Positions 1 to 7,585 of a stretch of 11,625 nt of DNA are shown in pieces. The translations under genes were made by a program, and so were the position numbers. Each line of letters starts with the position of its first letter. Position 1 is the first letter of the stretch. The stretch comes from Campylobacteraceae bacterium (lineage in GTDB: Bacteria > Campylobacterota > Campylobacteria > Campylobacterales > Sulfurovaceae): assembly GCA_027083895.1 (NCBI GenBank), contig JALWMN010000182.1:1-11625 (forward strand), written 5' to 3'. Under the pieces are notes generated by a model. It saw only the letters and a list, made by a program, of their open reading frames with translations, searched no databases and was not told where the DNA came from.

Positions 1-530
1 GACGAAATAAGCGTCGATTTACCAACATTAGGAAAGCCCACTAATCCAACATCTGCAATTGACTTTAACTCTAAATAGACCCGTTTAGTCTCTCCTGGCA
101 AACCTGGTTGTGCATAGGTTGGACGCTGGTTACTAGGGCCTTTAAAGTGAACATTTCCAAGCCCCCCTTTGCCACCTTTTAAGAACTCAACAAGTTGATT
201 ATTCTCTGTTAAATCAAGCAGAACTTCCCCACTTTCAGCATCTATAACTTGCGTTCCAGGTGGTACAACTAATATAAGATCCTCGCCACTCTTTCCTGCT
301 CGTTTTCGCCCTTCTCCGGGGCGACCATTTTTTGCCTTAAGATGCCGTTTTCCTCGGTAATATGAGAGTGTATCGGTATTTGCATCTACTTTAAAATAGA
401 CAGAGCCTCCCCGTCCACCATCACCACCATCAGGACCACCTTTTGTGACAAACTTCTCTGTATGGAACGAGACACATCCCGCTCCCCCTTTTCCTGAACT
501 AATTAGCAGTTCAACCTTATCAATAAACAT
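1..530 (-). CDS. obgE: Obg/CgtA family GTPase, N-terminal part (cut by the left window edge)
   Basis: Obg is a ribosome-associated GTPase of the 50S subunit, involved in ribosome assembly and stress control. The visible 176 residues start at the ATG at 528-530 (MFIDKVELL). They form the glycine-rich Obg fold, with [12 protein letters not shown] near residues 31-42, [10 protein letters not shown] and the GGKGGLGN segment. The sequence then enters the G domain at [15 protein letters not shown], which is the Walker A/G1 motif. The frame is open to base 1, so the rest of the G domain and the C-terminus lie outside the window; full-length family members are about 350-450 residues. The Obg fold is intact and there is no sign of decay. 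It is divergent from the XRE regulator gene across a 139-base gap. The identification is secure because both the glycine-rich fold and the GFPNVGKST box are diagnostic. Confidence 0.96.
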   Translation of the reverse strand, partial: MFIDKVELLISSGKGGAGCVSFHTEKFVTKGGPDGGDGGRGGSVYFKVDANTDTLSYYRGKRHLKAKNGRPGEGRKRAGKSGEDLILVVPPGTQVIDAESGEVLLDLTENNQLVEFLKGGKGGLGNVHFKGPSNQRPTYAQPGLPGETKRVYLELKSIADVGLVGFPNVGKSTLIS

Positions 531-573
531 TGAAACGATCTCTCTTTAAAGTGAATTTATAAACTGTTGCGAA

Positions 574-579
574 ATTATA
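574..579 (-). promoter_or_regulatory. Probable -10 box for obgE
   Basis: The minus strand reads GGATATAATTT here, a perfect TATAAT about 44 bases upstream of the obgE ATG. No good -35 hexamer sits 16-18 bases upstream, but a weak -35 is normal for Campylobacterota vegetative promoters. The CATATTT heptamer occurs twice just upstream (588-594 and 599-605, plus-strand reading), 11 bases apart, which is about one helical turn. This could be a curvature or regulator element. The call rests on motif and position only. Confidence 0.45.
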
Positions 580-644
580 TCCAAACTCATATTTTATTCA
601 TATTTCAATTCGTTATCTTTTTAAACTCTCCTCCAAATGATCGA

Positions 645-650
645 TATAAT
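645..650 (+). promoter_or_regulatory. Possible -10 box for the XRE regulator gene
   Basis: A perfect TATAAT lies 19 bases before the ATG at 670. If used, transcription would start near 657. The upstream in-frame ATG at 637 would then be outside the message, which supports 670 as the start codon. No clear -35 is visible. The region is AT-rich, so chance occurrence is possible. Confidence 0.35.
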
Positions 651-669
651 TATAAAAAAAAGGGTAATA

Positions 670-2082
670 ATGGCAACATCAGATCTTATTGCATCAATTG
701 GAAAAAAGATAAAACATTATAGAACCCTCCATAAAATCTCACTCTCTTCTCTTGCAAAAGAGGCTAATGTCTCTAAATCAACCCTTTTTAGTTTAGAGTT
801 AGGTGATACCAATCCAACTATTGCGACATTAGAATCGATAGCAAAGGCACTTAATATAGATATCTCAAAACTTATCGATAGTCATCAAAAGGAGCAAATA
901 GCACTCTTAAAGAATCTCTCCTATAGCAATAGTTCTCTCTATCAGCTCAAATTGGCTCCTTTTGAAAGCTTCAGCACATCTTACCCTACTAATAGAAGCT
1001 TTGCTTTAGAGCTTATTGATGGTTCACTCACCATTTGTAGCAACAATACCCATCTCCATACAGGTGAGAGTATCTTACTCTCTAACAACCAAGAACTTAT
1101 AGCTGGCCCTAAAGGAGCCTCTGCACTTTTAAAGGTAGTAGATGAAGATACTCCACTTTTACTTAAGAGTGATACTTTTCTTCAAAGTAATCAAGAGCTT
1201 AATCTTACAAATATAGCAATCAAAGCTCTTTCAGAAAAAGTTATTCGTCTACTGAGTAATAAAGAGCTAACGATTCAAGAGCCAAGTAATATTCCATATA
1301 TTAGTAGCACTCAAATAGAAGACTCCTCGCTAACTAAAATTTACTTCTTTGCAAGATATTTAGGATTTAAAGAGACTATTTATGAGAAAAGATCCCTTTT
1401 AGAAGAAAGTGACTTTCACAATTTAATTGAATTTATGGAGAAGATTATCAATAACGAAGCACTCAATCTAGAATACAGCAAAAACCTAAAGAGCAATCCT
1501 TTTATTAATTTTCATAAGCTTATTAAAGAGTCTCTCACCAAAAAGTACCAAAATCTAACAACCATTACTCTCCAAGAGATATTAACGCAGAAGTATGAGA
1601 AAAAAAGGGTTTATCTTTTAACAACTGAACTTCTAGATAATAGCAAGAATCTTAAAAGAGAGACATTTACTCTTAATATCTCTCGAGCTTTAGAAGAGAT
1701 GGTGCATATTGATAAGAGAGATCTCCCAAATGAACTTTTTGAGTGCTATAGATCTATCAACCAAAAATTACCAGAGATACTCTACTATGCTCTCCATAAT
1801 CATATCACATTAGCATATAGATTAACAAAAGAGTTACTAGAGAGTATCGACCCGTTTATAACAGAAAAATTTAGCAAGAATATCCCATTTTCACTTTTTT
1901 ATTTTGAGCTCTATAGTCTACTGCAAGGTACAGTAGCTATGTATGAGAGCGAAGAGACTTATCAAAGCAAAAGTACATTTGAAACAATTTTAAAAGATTT
2001 AAGAGTTACTATCCACCTCTCAAGCCCACTCTTTCCAGCTATAACAGGTGGAGGCAGTTATCTCTATCTTTTAGAGTTCTAA
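670..2082 (+). CDS. XRE-family transcriptional regulator with cupin-like middle and long unassigned C-terminal region
   Basis: This is a predicted cytoplasmic DNA-binding regulator of 470 residues. Residues 7-70 form a classic XRE/HTH_3 domain (IGKKIKHYRTLHKISLSSLA, then the recognition helix around SKSTLFSLELG and the NPTIATLESIAKAL closing helices). Residues about 85-160 are beta-rich (ALELIDGSLTICSNN, then HTGESILLSNN), like the ligand-sensing cupin of XRE-cupin regulators, but without an obvious metal-binding His set. Residues 170-470 look mostly helical and match no domain I recognise. XRE-cupin regulators are usually about 180-200 residues, so this one is much longer. I chose the ATG at 670 rather than 637 because the HTH family begins right after it, an AAGGG lies close upstream, and a TATAAT falls between the two ATGs. 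The gene converges with the fumarase genes, leaving 21 bases between stops. It might control the TCA block, but nothing here shows that directly. Confidence 0.85.
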   Translation: MATSDLIASIGKKIKHYRTLHKISLSSLAKEANVSKSTLFSLELGDTNPTIATLESIAKALNIDISKLIDSHQKEQIALLKNLSYSNSSLYQLKLAPFESFSTSYPTNRSFALELIDGSLTICSNNTHLHTGESILLSNNQELIAGPKGASALLKVVDEDTPLLLKSDTFLQSNQELNLTNIAIKALSEKVIRLLSNKELTIQEPSNIPYISSTQIEDSSLTKIYFFARYLGFKETIYEKRSLLEESDFHNLIEFMEKIINNEALNLEYSKNLKSNPFINFHKLIKESLTKKYQNLTTITLQEILTQKYEKKRVYLLTTELLDNSKNLKRETFTLNISRALEEMVHIDKRDLPNELFECYRSINQKLPEILYYALHNHITLAYRLTKELLESIDPFITEKFSKNIPFSLFYFELYSLLQGTVAMYESEETYQSKSTFETILKDLRVTIHLSSPLFPAITGGGSYLYLLEF

Positions 2083-2103
2083 GAGTAACTATAAAACTTA
2101 ACC

Positions 2104-2661
2104 TTACGATTTTACCTCAAACTGCTCTCTACCCATCTGATAAAGATCATTCCCATATGTATCATTAATCACAGTTACAGGAAATTCTTCTACCTCTAAT
2201 TTTCTAATCGCTTCTGGACCTAGTTCTGGATATGCTATAACTTCTGCTGATTTTATTCTCTTGCCAAGTAGTGCACCAGCACCTCCTGTAGCACCAAAAT
2301 AGACTCCCCCATACTCTTTGCAAGCATCTTTTACCGCTTGATTTCTTTTACCCTTTCCAATCATTCCTCTAGAGCCATGCTTTAGAAGTGTTGGAGAGTA
2401 GCTATCCATTCTATAACTCGTTGTTGGTCCAGCACTTCCAATTGGATCACCAGGCTTTGGTGGAGTTGGTCCAACAAAGTAGATAACGCTTCCCTCTAGT
2501 GGAAATGGTAACTCTTCTCCCTTCTCGATTAAATCTACCAATCTTTTGTGAGCTGCATCTCTAGCGGTATAAAGAACTCCACTTAAGTAAACAACATCAC
2601 CAGCTTTAAGCTTTCTTACATCCTCTTCGCTAAGAGGCGTAGTTAAATGATATGTAGCCAT
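2104..2661 (-). CDS. Class I fumarate hydratase, beta (C-terminal-type) subunit
   Basis: This is the second chain of an oxygen-sensitive [4Fe-4S] fumarase that interconverts fumarate and malate in the cytoplasm. The 185 residues correspond to the C-terminal domain of single-chain FumA. Family landmarks include GDVVYLSGVLYTARDAAHKR (21-40), GPTTSYRMD (78-86, with the substrate-binding Thr/Arg type residues), IGKGK (101-105) and GATGGAGALLGKRI (123-136). The start has a good ribosome site (AAGGAG, 7 bases before ATG). It lies 11 bases after the alpha subunit gene and is surely cotranscribed with it. The paralogous L(+)-tartrate dehydratase beta subunit (TtdB) is the main alternative, but the setting beside mdh and icd favours fumarase. 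Symbols for two-chain fumarases are inconsistent, so none is given. Confidence 0.93.
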   Translation of the reverse strand: MATYHLTTPLSEEDVRKLKAGDVVYLSGVLYTARDAAHKRLVDLIEKGEELPFPLEGSVIYFVGPTPPKPGDPIGSAGPTTSYRMDSYSPTLLKHGSRGMIGKGKRNQAVKDACKEYGGVYFGATGGAGALLGKRIKSAEVIAYPELGPEAIRKLEVEEFPVTVINDTYGNDLYQMGREQFEVKS

Positions 2662-2672
2662 TAACCAACTCC

Positions 2673-3524
2673 TTAGATTGTAATATGCATATGTCTTGAA
2701 CTATGGCACTGTACATTTACAGAGACTGGTAGACTTGCAATATGGCAAGGGTTTGCCTCAATATGTACTGCTAGAGCTGTCTTAGTGCCACCCATACCCA
2801 TAGCTCCAATTCCAAGCTTATTGACCTCTTCTAGAATCTCTTGCTCTAATTGATCTAACTCTGGATCAGGGTTTTTTGTTCCTACATCTCTAAAGAGAGC
2901 ATGTTTGGAGCTAATTGCAGCCTTTTCAAATGTCCCCCCAATACCAACACCAACTGTAATTGGAGGACATGGATTACCACCAGCATCACTAATTACCTCT
3001 TTTACAAAATCTATAATGCCTTGCTTTCCAGCAGCTGGTGGCAATACTTTAGCACGGCTAACATTTTCACTTCCCCCACCTTTTGCAGCATACTCTATCT
3101 CTATCTTATCACCATCAACTAAATCAAAATGGATAATTGCAGGAAGGTTATAACCAACCTCATCCTTTAAATTTGCTCTACTAAAACAGTTACAAGTCGA
3201 AGCTCTTAAATACCCCTCAATATACCCAAGCTCTGTTCCCTTATTTATCGCATCTTTAAGTGTACCACCAACTACTTTTACATCTTCTCCAACTTTTACA
3301 AAAAATACTGCTAAACCTGTATCTTGGCAAAGTGGACGTTCTTCTTCTCTTGCAATTTTTGCATTCTCTAAAAGCTGCTTTATCACCTCTTTTGCAACTT
3401 CTGACTTCTCCTCTTTATAAGCCTCTTCTAAAGCCTTAACTGTATCTTCTGGTAAATTTGTTGCAGTTGTTATAATCATATTTTTAACTGCATTTACCAC
3501 ATCATCAAATGCTACCTCCCTCAT
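2673..3524 (-). CDS. Class I fumarate hydratase, alpha (iron-sulfur) subunit
   Basis: This is the cluster-binding chain of the two-subunit fumarase, 283 residues. Three cysteines sit in the expected contexts: C66 in RPLCQDTG (with the catalytic-type Asp two residues on), C186 in GGNPCPPITVGVGIGG, and C273 in SVNVQCHSSRH. Together they would bind the [4Fe-4S] cluster, whose open iron holds the substrate. KGGGSENVSRAKVL (148-161) is another conserved block. An extra pair, C111 and C113 (STCNCFSRAN), has no assigned role. The start has AGGAG five bases before ATG. The gene follows mdh by 8 bases and precedes the beta subunit by 11. In autotrophic Campylobacterota the enzyme would make fumarate from malate in the reductive TCA cycle; direction cannot be read from sequence. 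Confidence 0.94.
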   Translation of the reverse strand: MREVAFDDVVNAVKNMIITTATNLPEDTVKALEEAYKEEKSEVAKEVIKQLLENAKIAREEERPLCQDTGLAVFFVKVGEDVKVVGGTLKDAINKGTELGYIEGYLRASTCNCFSRANLKDEVGYNLPAIIHFDLVDGDKIEIEYAAKGGGSENVSRAKVLPPAAGKQGIIDFVKEVISDAGGNPCPPITVGVGIGGTFEKAAISSKHALFRDVGTKNPDPELDQLEQEILEEVNKLGIGAMGMGGTKTALAVHIEANPCHIASLPVSVNVQCHSSRHMHITI

Positions 3525-3532
3525 TTTAGCTC

Positions 3533-4492
3533 CTATTTATCAAAAAAGTTATTGCTCTTTAGAACATCAATCATCTCTTTAACAGATTTAACACTCTTAT
3601 CAAAAAGCTCTTTTTGTTCATCTGTGAGTGTCATCTCAAAAAGTTTTTCTACACCATTTGCACCAAGTGCTACAGGTACACCAGATACAACATCTGTATA
3701 TCCATAGTGCCCATCTAAATAGACAGCACAAGGGTGAATCTGCTTCGTATCTTTTAAGATCGCCTCTACCATAATTGCAGTCGATTTTGCAGGAGCATAA
3801 TATGCTGAACCAGTTTTTAAATAACCAACAATCTCAGCCCCACCATGCTTAGTTCTCTCTACAATCTCATCAATCTCTTCTTTACTTAAGATATCTGATA
3901 GTGGTACACCAGCTACAGTCGAAAATTTTGGAAGTGGCACCATAGTATCACCATGACCACCCATTACAGAAGCTCTAATTTGCCCTGCACCATATCCAAT
4001 TTTTTCATAGATAAAGTGTGCCATTCTTGCACTATCTAAGATTCCAGCCATTCCAACAACTCTCTCTTTTGGAAAGCCAGACTCTTTAAGTGCAACATAG
4101 GTCATCACATCAAGCGGATTTGAAACCATGATGATAATCGAATCTGGTGCATATTTTTTTACATCTTGAATAACCTCTTTTGTAATCTCAGCATTCACCA
4201 TCAAAAGGTCATCTCTGCTCATTCCAGGCTTTCTAGGACTTCCTGCAGTAATAACTACAACATCACTATTTGCAATATCCTTTGCCTCGTGAGCTACTTT
4301 AACAATTGTATGCATTCTTGCAGCATTTGCAGCTTGACTCATATCTAGTGCTTTCCCCATAGAGATATCTGGATTTCTATCTCTTAATACAATCTCATGG
4401 CAGACACCCTGCATTGCCAAAGAGTAAGCAACTGTAGCTCCAACATTTCCTGCCCCAATAATTGTAACTTTTTTACCTCTTTTTTTCTCCAT
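3533..4492 (-). CDS. mdh: Malate dehydrogenase, LDH-like type, NAD-dependent
   Basis: It oxidises malate or reduces oxaloacetate. The 319 residues fit the LDH-like MDH family. The dinucleotide motif is GAGNVG (13-18). An Asp (D38, IVLRDRN) follows the second strand and suggests NAD(H) rather than NADP(H). The specificity loop SPRKPGMSR (85-93) has Arg at the position that is Gln in lactate dehydrogenases, which points to malate/oxaloacetate. R93, N125 (VSNPLDV), D153 and R156 (ILDSAR) and catalytic H180 (GGHGDTMV) are all present. The ribosome site AAGGAG lies 6 bases before the ATG. The gene heads a tight mdh-fumarase run and lies 210 bases after icd. Icd followed by mdh is also the Campylobacter order, where sucCD and oor genes come next; here the fumarase takes that place. 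Confidence 0.95.
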   Translation of the reverse strand: MEKKRGKKVTIIGAGNVGATVAYSLAMQGVCHEIVLRDRNPDISMGKALDMSQAANAARMHTIVKVAHEAKDIANSDVVVITAGSPRKPGMSRDDLLMVNAEITKEVIQDVKKYAPDSIIIMVSNPLDVMTYVALKESGFPKERVVGMAGILDSARMAHFIYEKIGYGAGQIRASVMGGHGDTMVPLPKFSTVAGVPLSDILSKEEIDEIVERTKHGGAEIVGYLKTGSAYYAPAKSTAIMVEAILKDTKQIHPCAVYLDGHYGYTDVVSGVPVALGANGVEKLFEMTLTDEQKELFDKSVKSVKEMIDVLKSNNFFDK

Positions 4493-4513
4493 TTTGACTC
4501 CTTTTCATCAACC

Positions 4514-4594
4514 ACCTATAGCTGCAAAACACAAATAAAAACTTAACTTGTAAGTTTTTAATTGTATTTTTTATGTCTTGCTAAAGCTATAGGT
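4514..4594. repeat. Nested inverted repeats in the icd-mdh spacer
   Basis: ACCTATAGCT (4514-4523) is repeated in reverse as AGCTATAGGT (4585-4594), a perfect 10-base pair of arms. Inside it lies a second perfect hairpin, AAAAACTTA (4537-4545) with TAAGTTTTT (4551-4559) around a 5-base loop. In the mdh message this would lie in the leader, 22-102 bases before the start codon. It could be an attenuator, a processing site or an operator; the sequence does not decide. Confidence 0.5.
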
Positions 4595-4651
4595 AGTTAG
4601 CTGTATAAAATTTCTCTTGTAGTTTTAAATACACACTCTGTAAGTTTTTAA
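4549..4651. repeat. 13-base direct repeat, two copies
   Basis: TGTAAGTTTTTAA occurs at 4549-4561 and again at 4639-4651, 90 bases apart, in the icd-mdh spacer. The first copy shares its right part with the inner hairpin arm and the second touches the hairpin after icd. The repeat is AT-rich, so it may be chance, or paired sites for one factor. Confidence 0.35.
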
Positions 4652-4655
4652 AGAG

Positions 4656-4677
4656 TATACTCCCACAAGGGAGTATA
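4656..4677 (-). terminator. Hairpin after icd, possible partial terminator or 3'-end stabiliser
   Basis: TATACTCCC (4656-4664) and GGGAGTATA (4669-4677) form a perfect 9-base stem with a 4-base loop, 25 bases past the icd stop. On the minus strand it is followed by CTCTTTAAAAA, a poor U-tract, so full termination is doubtful. It may cap icd transcripts while letting some polymerase into mdh. Confidence 0.5.
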
Positions 4678-4702
4678 TGTTTTGGTCAAACTCAACTCTA
4701 AT

Positions 4703-6871
4703 TTAAATAGCGTCGATAATCTCGTTGAAAGTTTTCGATGGTCTCATAGCAGCTTCTGCTTTTGCATCATCTGGTCTAAAGTAACCACCTATATCGGCTG
4801 GATTACCCTCTACTGCTAACATCTCTTCAATAATTTTAGCTTCATTCTCTTCTAATTTTTTAGCAACTTCAGCAAATTTAGGATTACTCTCTCCAAGAGC
4901 CTTTGCCCAATATTTTGCTAAGTAGAAGTGAGATGCTTTATTATCTGGCTCACCACACTTTCTGCTTGGTGCATTATTGTTATCTAAGTAAGCTTCATTT
5001 GCTCTATCTAAGGCTTCACAAACTGCTTTAACTTTCTCATCACCAGTTTTATTATAGATCATTCTTAGAGACTCTGCTAATGCTAAAAACTCTCCAAGAG
5101 AATCCCATCTTAAATGGCTCTCTTTTAAGAATTGCTCAACATGCTTAGGTGCAGACCCACCAGCACCAGTCTCAAACAATCCACCACCAGCAAGAAGTGG
5201 AACGATACTCATCATCTTAGCACTAGTTCCAAGCTCTAAAATTGGGAATAGATCTGTTAAGTAATCTCTTAAAACATTTCCTGTTGCAGAGATTGTATTT
5301 AGACCTGCTCTAGTTCTCTTTAGAGTAAATCTCATAGCAAGCTCAGGTGCCATTACATGGTACTCGATTGGCTCTTTTTCAAGATGAGCTGGTAGATACT
5401 CTATAACTTTTTTAATTAAGTTAGCATCGTGAGCTCTATTAGAATCTAGCCAGAATACTACTGGATCTTTAGTTAATTTTGCTCTCTCGTGTGCTAATCT
5501 AACCCAGTCTTTAATAGCAATATCTTTGACTTTATAAGCTCTCCAGATATCACCTTTACTAACTTTGTGGCTAATTAACACATTACCATCTGGATCTTTT
5601 ACTACCATCTCTCCATCTTCTGGCACTCTAAATGTATATGGGTGAGAGCCATACTCTTCTGCTTTTTTAGCCATTAAACCAACATTGCTTACATGCCCCA
5701 TAGTAGCAACATCAAATTGGCCATTTACTTTACAATCTTCTAACATTTCGCTATACATTCTAGCATAGCTTCTATCTGGAATAACAGCTACACACTCTTG
5801 AAGCTCGCCATCTTTATTCCACATCTTACCACCCTCTCTAATTACTGGTGGCATAGATGCATCGATAATAATATCATTTGAGAAGTGTAGGTTTGTAATT
5901 AACTTATCGCTATCTACCATAGCAATATTTGGCTTGCCATTTAATATTTTCTCTTTAATTGCAGCTTCAATCTCCTCTTTTTTATCAGAGTTTTCTATCT
6001 TTTTAAGAAGATCACCAATTCCTAAATCTGGATTAACACCAAGCTTTTCAAACTCATCTGCATACTTTTCAAAAATATCTTTAAAGAAGATACTTACTGC
6101 ATGACCAAACATAATTGGGTCGCTTACTTTCATCATTGTAGCTTTAAGGTGAATCGACCAAAGAAGATCTTTATCCTCAGCATCTTTAATTGTTTGAGCT
6201 AAAAACTCTCTTAAAGCCTCTGCAGACATAAAACTAGCAGATACTATCTCTTGCTCTTCAACATCATCAATAGTTTTTAAGCAGTTACCATTTAATTCGA
6301 TTGTATATGTACCAGCCTTTTGTGCAATAAATGACTGCTCATTTGCATAGAAATCATTATCATCCATATATGCAACATAAGCTTGGCAATTCTCATCAAA
6401 TGGCTTAAGTCTATGTGGATTTTTTTGAGCAAACTTTTTAACTGCAACTGCAGCACGTCTATCTGAATTACCCTCTCTAAGTACTGGGTTAACTGCACTA
6501 CCTAAACATTTAGCATACTTTGCAGCTACCTCTTTTTCCTTTTCGGTTTGTGGATTTTCTGGATAATCTGGTAAATCAAAGCCTTTCTCTTGCAACTCTG
6601 CAATACAAGCTTTAAGCTGTGGTACAGATGCAGAAATGTTTGGAAGCTTAATAATATTTGCTTCAGGCTTCTTAACTAACTCGCCAAGTTTTGCTAACTC
6701 ATCATCCATATGGCCAAATGTAGCTAATACACGACCAGCAAGGGAAATATCGCTTTGCTCAATATCTACACCTGCTTCTTTTAAAAATTTTTCTACTATT
6801 GGGAATAGTGAATATGTTGCTAAAGCTGGTGCTTCATCAATTTTACTCCATATAATTTTTGGTTGAGACAT
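4703..6871 (-). CDS. icd: Isocitrate dehydrogenase, NADP-dependent, monomeric type
   Basis: It interconverts isocitrate and 2-oxoglutarate plus CO2 with NADP. At 722 residues it is the monomeric IDH class (about 735-745 usual), unrelated in length to dimeric Icd. Active-site residues can be placed against Azotobacter IDH: N78 and S80 (KLPNISAS), S125/N128/R132/R138 ([15 protein letters not shown]), K248 ([10 protein letters not shown]), D337 (IIIDASMP), Y407 (EEYGSH), R535/D536/D540 (NVLRDYLTD), and the NADP-contacting H577 (APKHVEQ), R588 and R637. All are present, so the enzyme should be active. The start has AAAGGAG about 7 bases before ATG. The gene has its own long leader and promoter region upstream and is separated from mdh by a hairpin-rich spacer, so it is probably expressed partly apart from mdh. 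In a reductive TCA cycle it would carboxylate 2-oxoglutarate. Confidence 0.97.
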   Translation of the reverse strand: MSQPKIIWSKIDEAPALATYSLFPIVEKFLKEAGVDIEQSDISLAGRVLATFGHMDDELAKLGELVKKPEANIIKLPNISASVPQLKACIAELQEKGFDLPDYPENPQTEKEKEVAAKYAKCLGSAVNPVLREGNSDRRAAVAVKKFAQKNPHRLKPFDENCQAYVAYMDDNDFYANEQSFIAQKAGTYTIELNGNCLKTIDDVEEQEIVSASFMSAEALREFLAQTIKDAEDKDLLWSIHLKATMMKVSDPIMFGHAVSIFFKDIFEKYADEFEKLGVNPDLGIGDLLKKIENSDKKEEIEAAIKEKILNGKPNIAMVDSDKLITNLHFSNDIIIDASMPPVIREGGKMWNKDGELQECVAVIPDRSYARMYSEMLEDCKVNGQFDVATMGHVSNVGLMAKKAEEYGSHPYTFRVPEDGEMVVKDPDGNVLISHKVSKGDIWRAYKVKDIAIKDWVRLAHERAKLTKDPVVFWLDSNRAHDANLIKKVIEYLPAHLEKEPIEYHVMAPELAMRFTLKRTRAGLNTISATGNVLRDYLTDLFPILELGTSAKMMSIVPLLAGGGLFETGAGGSAPKHVEQFLKESHLRWDSLGEFLALAESLRMIYNKTGDEKVKAVCEALDRANEAYLDNNNAPSRKCGEPDNKASHFYLAKYWAKALGESNPKFAEVAKKLEENEAKIIEEMLAVEGNPADIGGYFRPDDAKAEAAMRPSKTFNEIIDAI

Positions 6872-6912
6872 CCATTTTCTCCTTTTTTTATTATATTAAT
6901 AAAAAGAGTTTA

Positions 6913-6924
6913 ACAAAGCTTTGT
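6913..6924. repeat. 12-base perfect palindrome in the icd leader
   Basis: ACAAAGCTTTGT is a perfect palindrome about 42 bases before the icd ATG, flanked by TT on the left and AA on the right beyond one mismatch. It shares ACAAAGC with the edge of the operator-like palindrome at 6981-7003 (minus-strand reading). It could be a further protein site or simple AT-rich chance. Confidence 0.35.
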
Positions 6925-6980
6925 AAAATCAACGATTATTGCAAGAGTAATATTCCCTAATAGCGGCTATAATGTTTCGC

Positions 6981-7003
6981 TTTGTTACATTATAAGTAAC
7001 AAA
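6981..7003. promoter_or_regulatory. Operator-like palindrome over the icd promoter
   Basis: TTTGTTAC (6981-6988) and GTAACAAA (6996-7003) are perfect 8-base inverted arms around 7 bases. The centre carries TATAAT on the icd strand, so a protein bound here would block the promoter core. The arms resemble no Campylobacterota regulator box I can name with confidence, such as Fur, PerR or NikR. The symmetric shape and position suggest a repressor site, which is inference. Confidence 0.6.
6989..6994 (-). promoter_or_regulatory. Probable -10 box of the icd promoter
   Basis: The minus strand reads CTTATAATG, a perfect TATAAT 118 bases before the icd ATG, at the centre of the palindrome. Transcription would start near 6982, giving a leader of about 110 bases. 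There is no recognisable -35, as is usual in this phylum. Confidence 0.55.
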
Positions 7004-7035
7004 ATAGATTCCATTTTAATAAATTGGCTCTCTTA

Positions 7036-7053
7036 GTAACTTTTGAATGTTAC
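7036..7053. promoter_or_regulatory. Second pair of GTAAC/GTTAC half-sites upstream of icd
   Basis: GTAAC (7036-7040) and GTTAC (7049-7053) are the same half-sites as in the palindrome at the icd promoter, but in opposite order and 8 bases apart. The octamer TGTTACAT occurs in both places (6983-6990 and 7048-7055). It may be an auxiliary operator about 53 bases upstream of the first, centre to centre. Confidence 0.4.
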
Positions 7054-7134
7054 ATAATGTGGCACTATCTATGGGGAAATATAAAGTGGATTGATTTATA
7101 GAATATTTTATAAACTATCCTCTATGCTACTATC

Positions 7135-7159
7135 AGCTTAAAGCCTAAAGCTTTAAGCT
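7135..7159 (-). terminator. Hairpin just after ridA, probable end of the metX-ridA transcript
   Basis: AGCTTAAAGC (7135-7144) and GCTTTAAGCT (7150-7159) form a perfect 10-base stem with a 5-base loop, starting 5 bases past the ridA stop. No U-tract follows on the minus strand, so this is either a weak intrinsic terminator or a 3'-end stabilising hairpin. Position at the end of a six-gene unit favours one of those roles. AT-rich sequence with a short inverted repeat, TTTATA/TATAAA at 7095-7114, lies beyond it. Confidence 0.5.
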
Positions 7160-7164
7160 TCATA

Positions 7165-7572
7165 TTAAGCTAATGTATGAGGACTCAACATTGGATCAGG
7201 CATCGCAATACAATCGATCTCTATTTTTACATTGAGAGGGAGGGTTTTTACTGCAACTGTACTTCTTGCAGGTTTATGTGAACCAAAATACTCCGCATAA
7301 ATCTCATTTACTGTCTTAAAGTCATTCATATCACTTAAATATATGGTTGTCTTTATAACATGAGAGAGTGAACTTCCCGCTGCTTCTAGTACTGCACTTA
7401 AATTTTTCAATACCTGATGCGTCTGCTTCTCAATCTCAGGACCTACAATTAAGCCATCCGTATTTAATCCAATCTGTCCAGATGTATAGATTAATCCGTT
7501 TGCTATTACTGCCTGCGAATATGGACCAATTGCCTGAGGTGCATTTTCTGTTGATACCGGTTTAATACCCAA
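7165..7572 (-). CDS. ridA: RidA/YjgF/YER057c family enamine/imine deaminase
   Basis: RidA proteins hydrolyse reactive enamines and imines such as 2-aminoacrylate that PLP enzymes release, protecting other PLP enzymes. The 135-residue protein has the canonical family features: AIGPYSQA near residues 14-21, YTSGQIG (29-35), the substrate-carboxylate Arg R103 in PARSTV, and E118 in VKIEIDCIA. A short extra tail (MPDPMLSPHTLA) follows the last conserved strand. The start codon is TTG at 7570-7572; AAGGAG six bases upstream and the family-typical N-terminus right after it support this, and no in-frame ATG fits better. It lies 13 bases after the lipoprotein gene and closes the metX unit. Cotranscription with metX makes sense, since the methionine/cysteine PLP enzymes acting after MetX can leak enamines, but no such enzyme is encoded in the window. 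Confidence 0.93.
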   Translation of the reverse strand: MGIKPVSTENAPQAIGPYSQAVIANGLIYTSGQIGLNTDGLIVGPEIEKQTHQVLKNLSAVLEAAGSSLSHVIKTTIYLSDMNDFKTVNEIYAEYFGSHKPARSTVAVKTLPLNVKIEIDCIAMPDPMLSPHTLA

Positions 7573-7585
7573 TTTTTACTCCTTT

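Noticed and set aside
637..669. Longer XRE start at the ATG at 637, adding MIDIIIKKRVI
   Set aside because: No ribosome site precedes it, a TATAAT lies inside the extension, and family members begin as the protein does from 670.
670..2082. RamB/ScfR-type regulator of acyl-CoA metabolism, suggested by the similar length
   Set aside because: Those carry an IrrE-like HExxH domain and a cysteine-bearing C-terminal domain; neither is seen here.
2901..3153. Open plus-strand frames inside the fumarase alpha gene
   Set aside because: They are antisense to strongly conserved coding sequence (cluster-binding C186 region) and have no start signals.
6968..6974. TATAATG on the plus strand, a possible rightward promoter
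   Set aside because: No plus-strand gene follows; it would only run antisense into ridA. The box is short and AT-rich, so chance is likely.
7060..7076. Sigma-54-like TGGCAC upstream of icd
   Set aside because: The -12 element needs TTGC five bases on; the sequence has ATGG, and it points away from any plus-strand gene.
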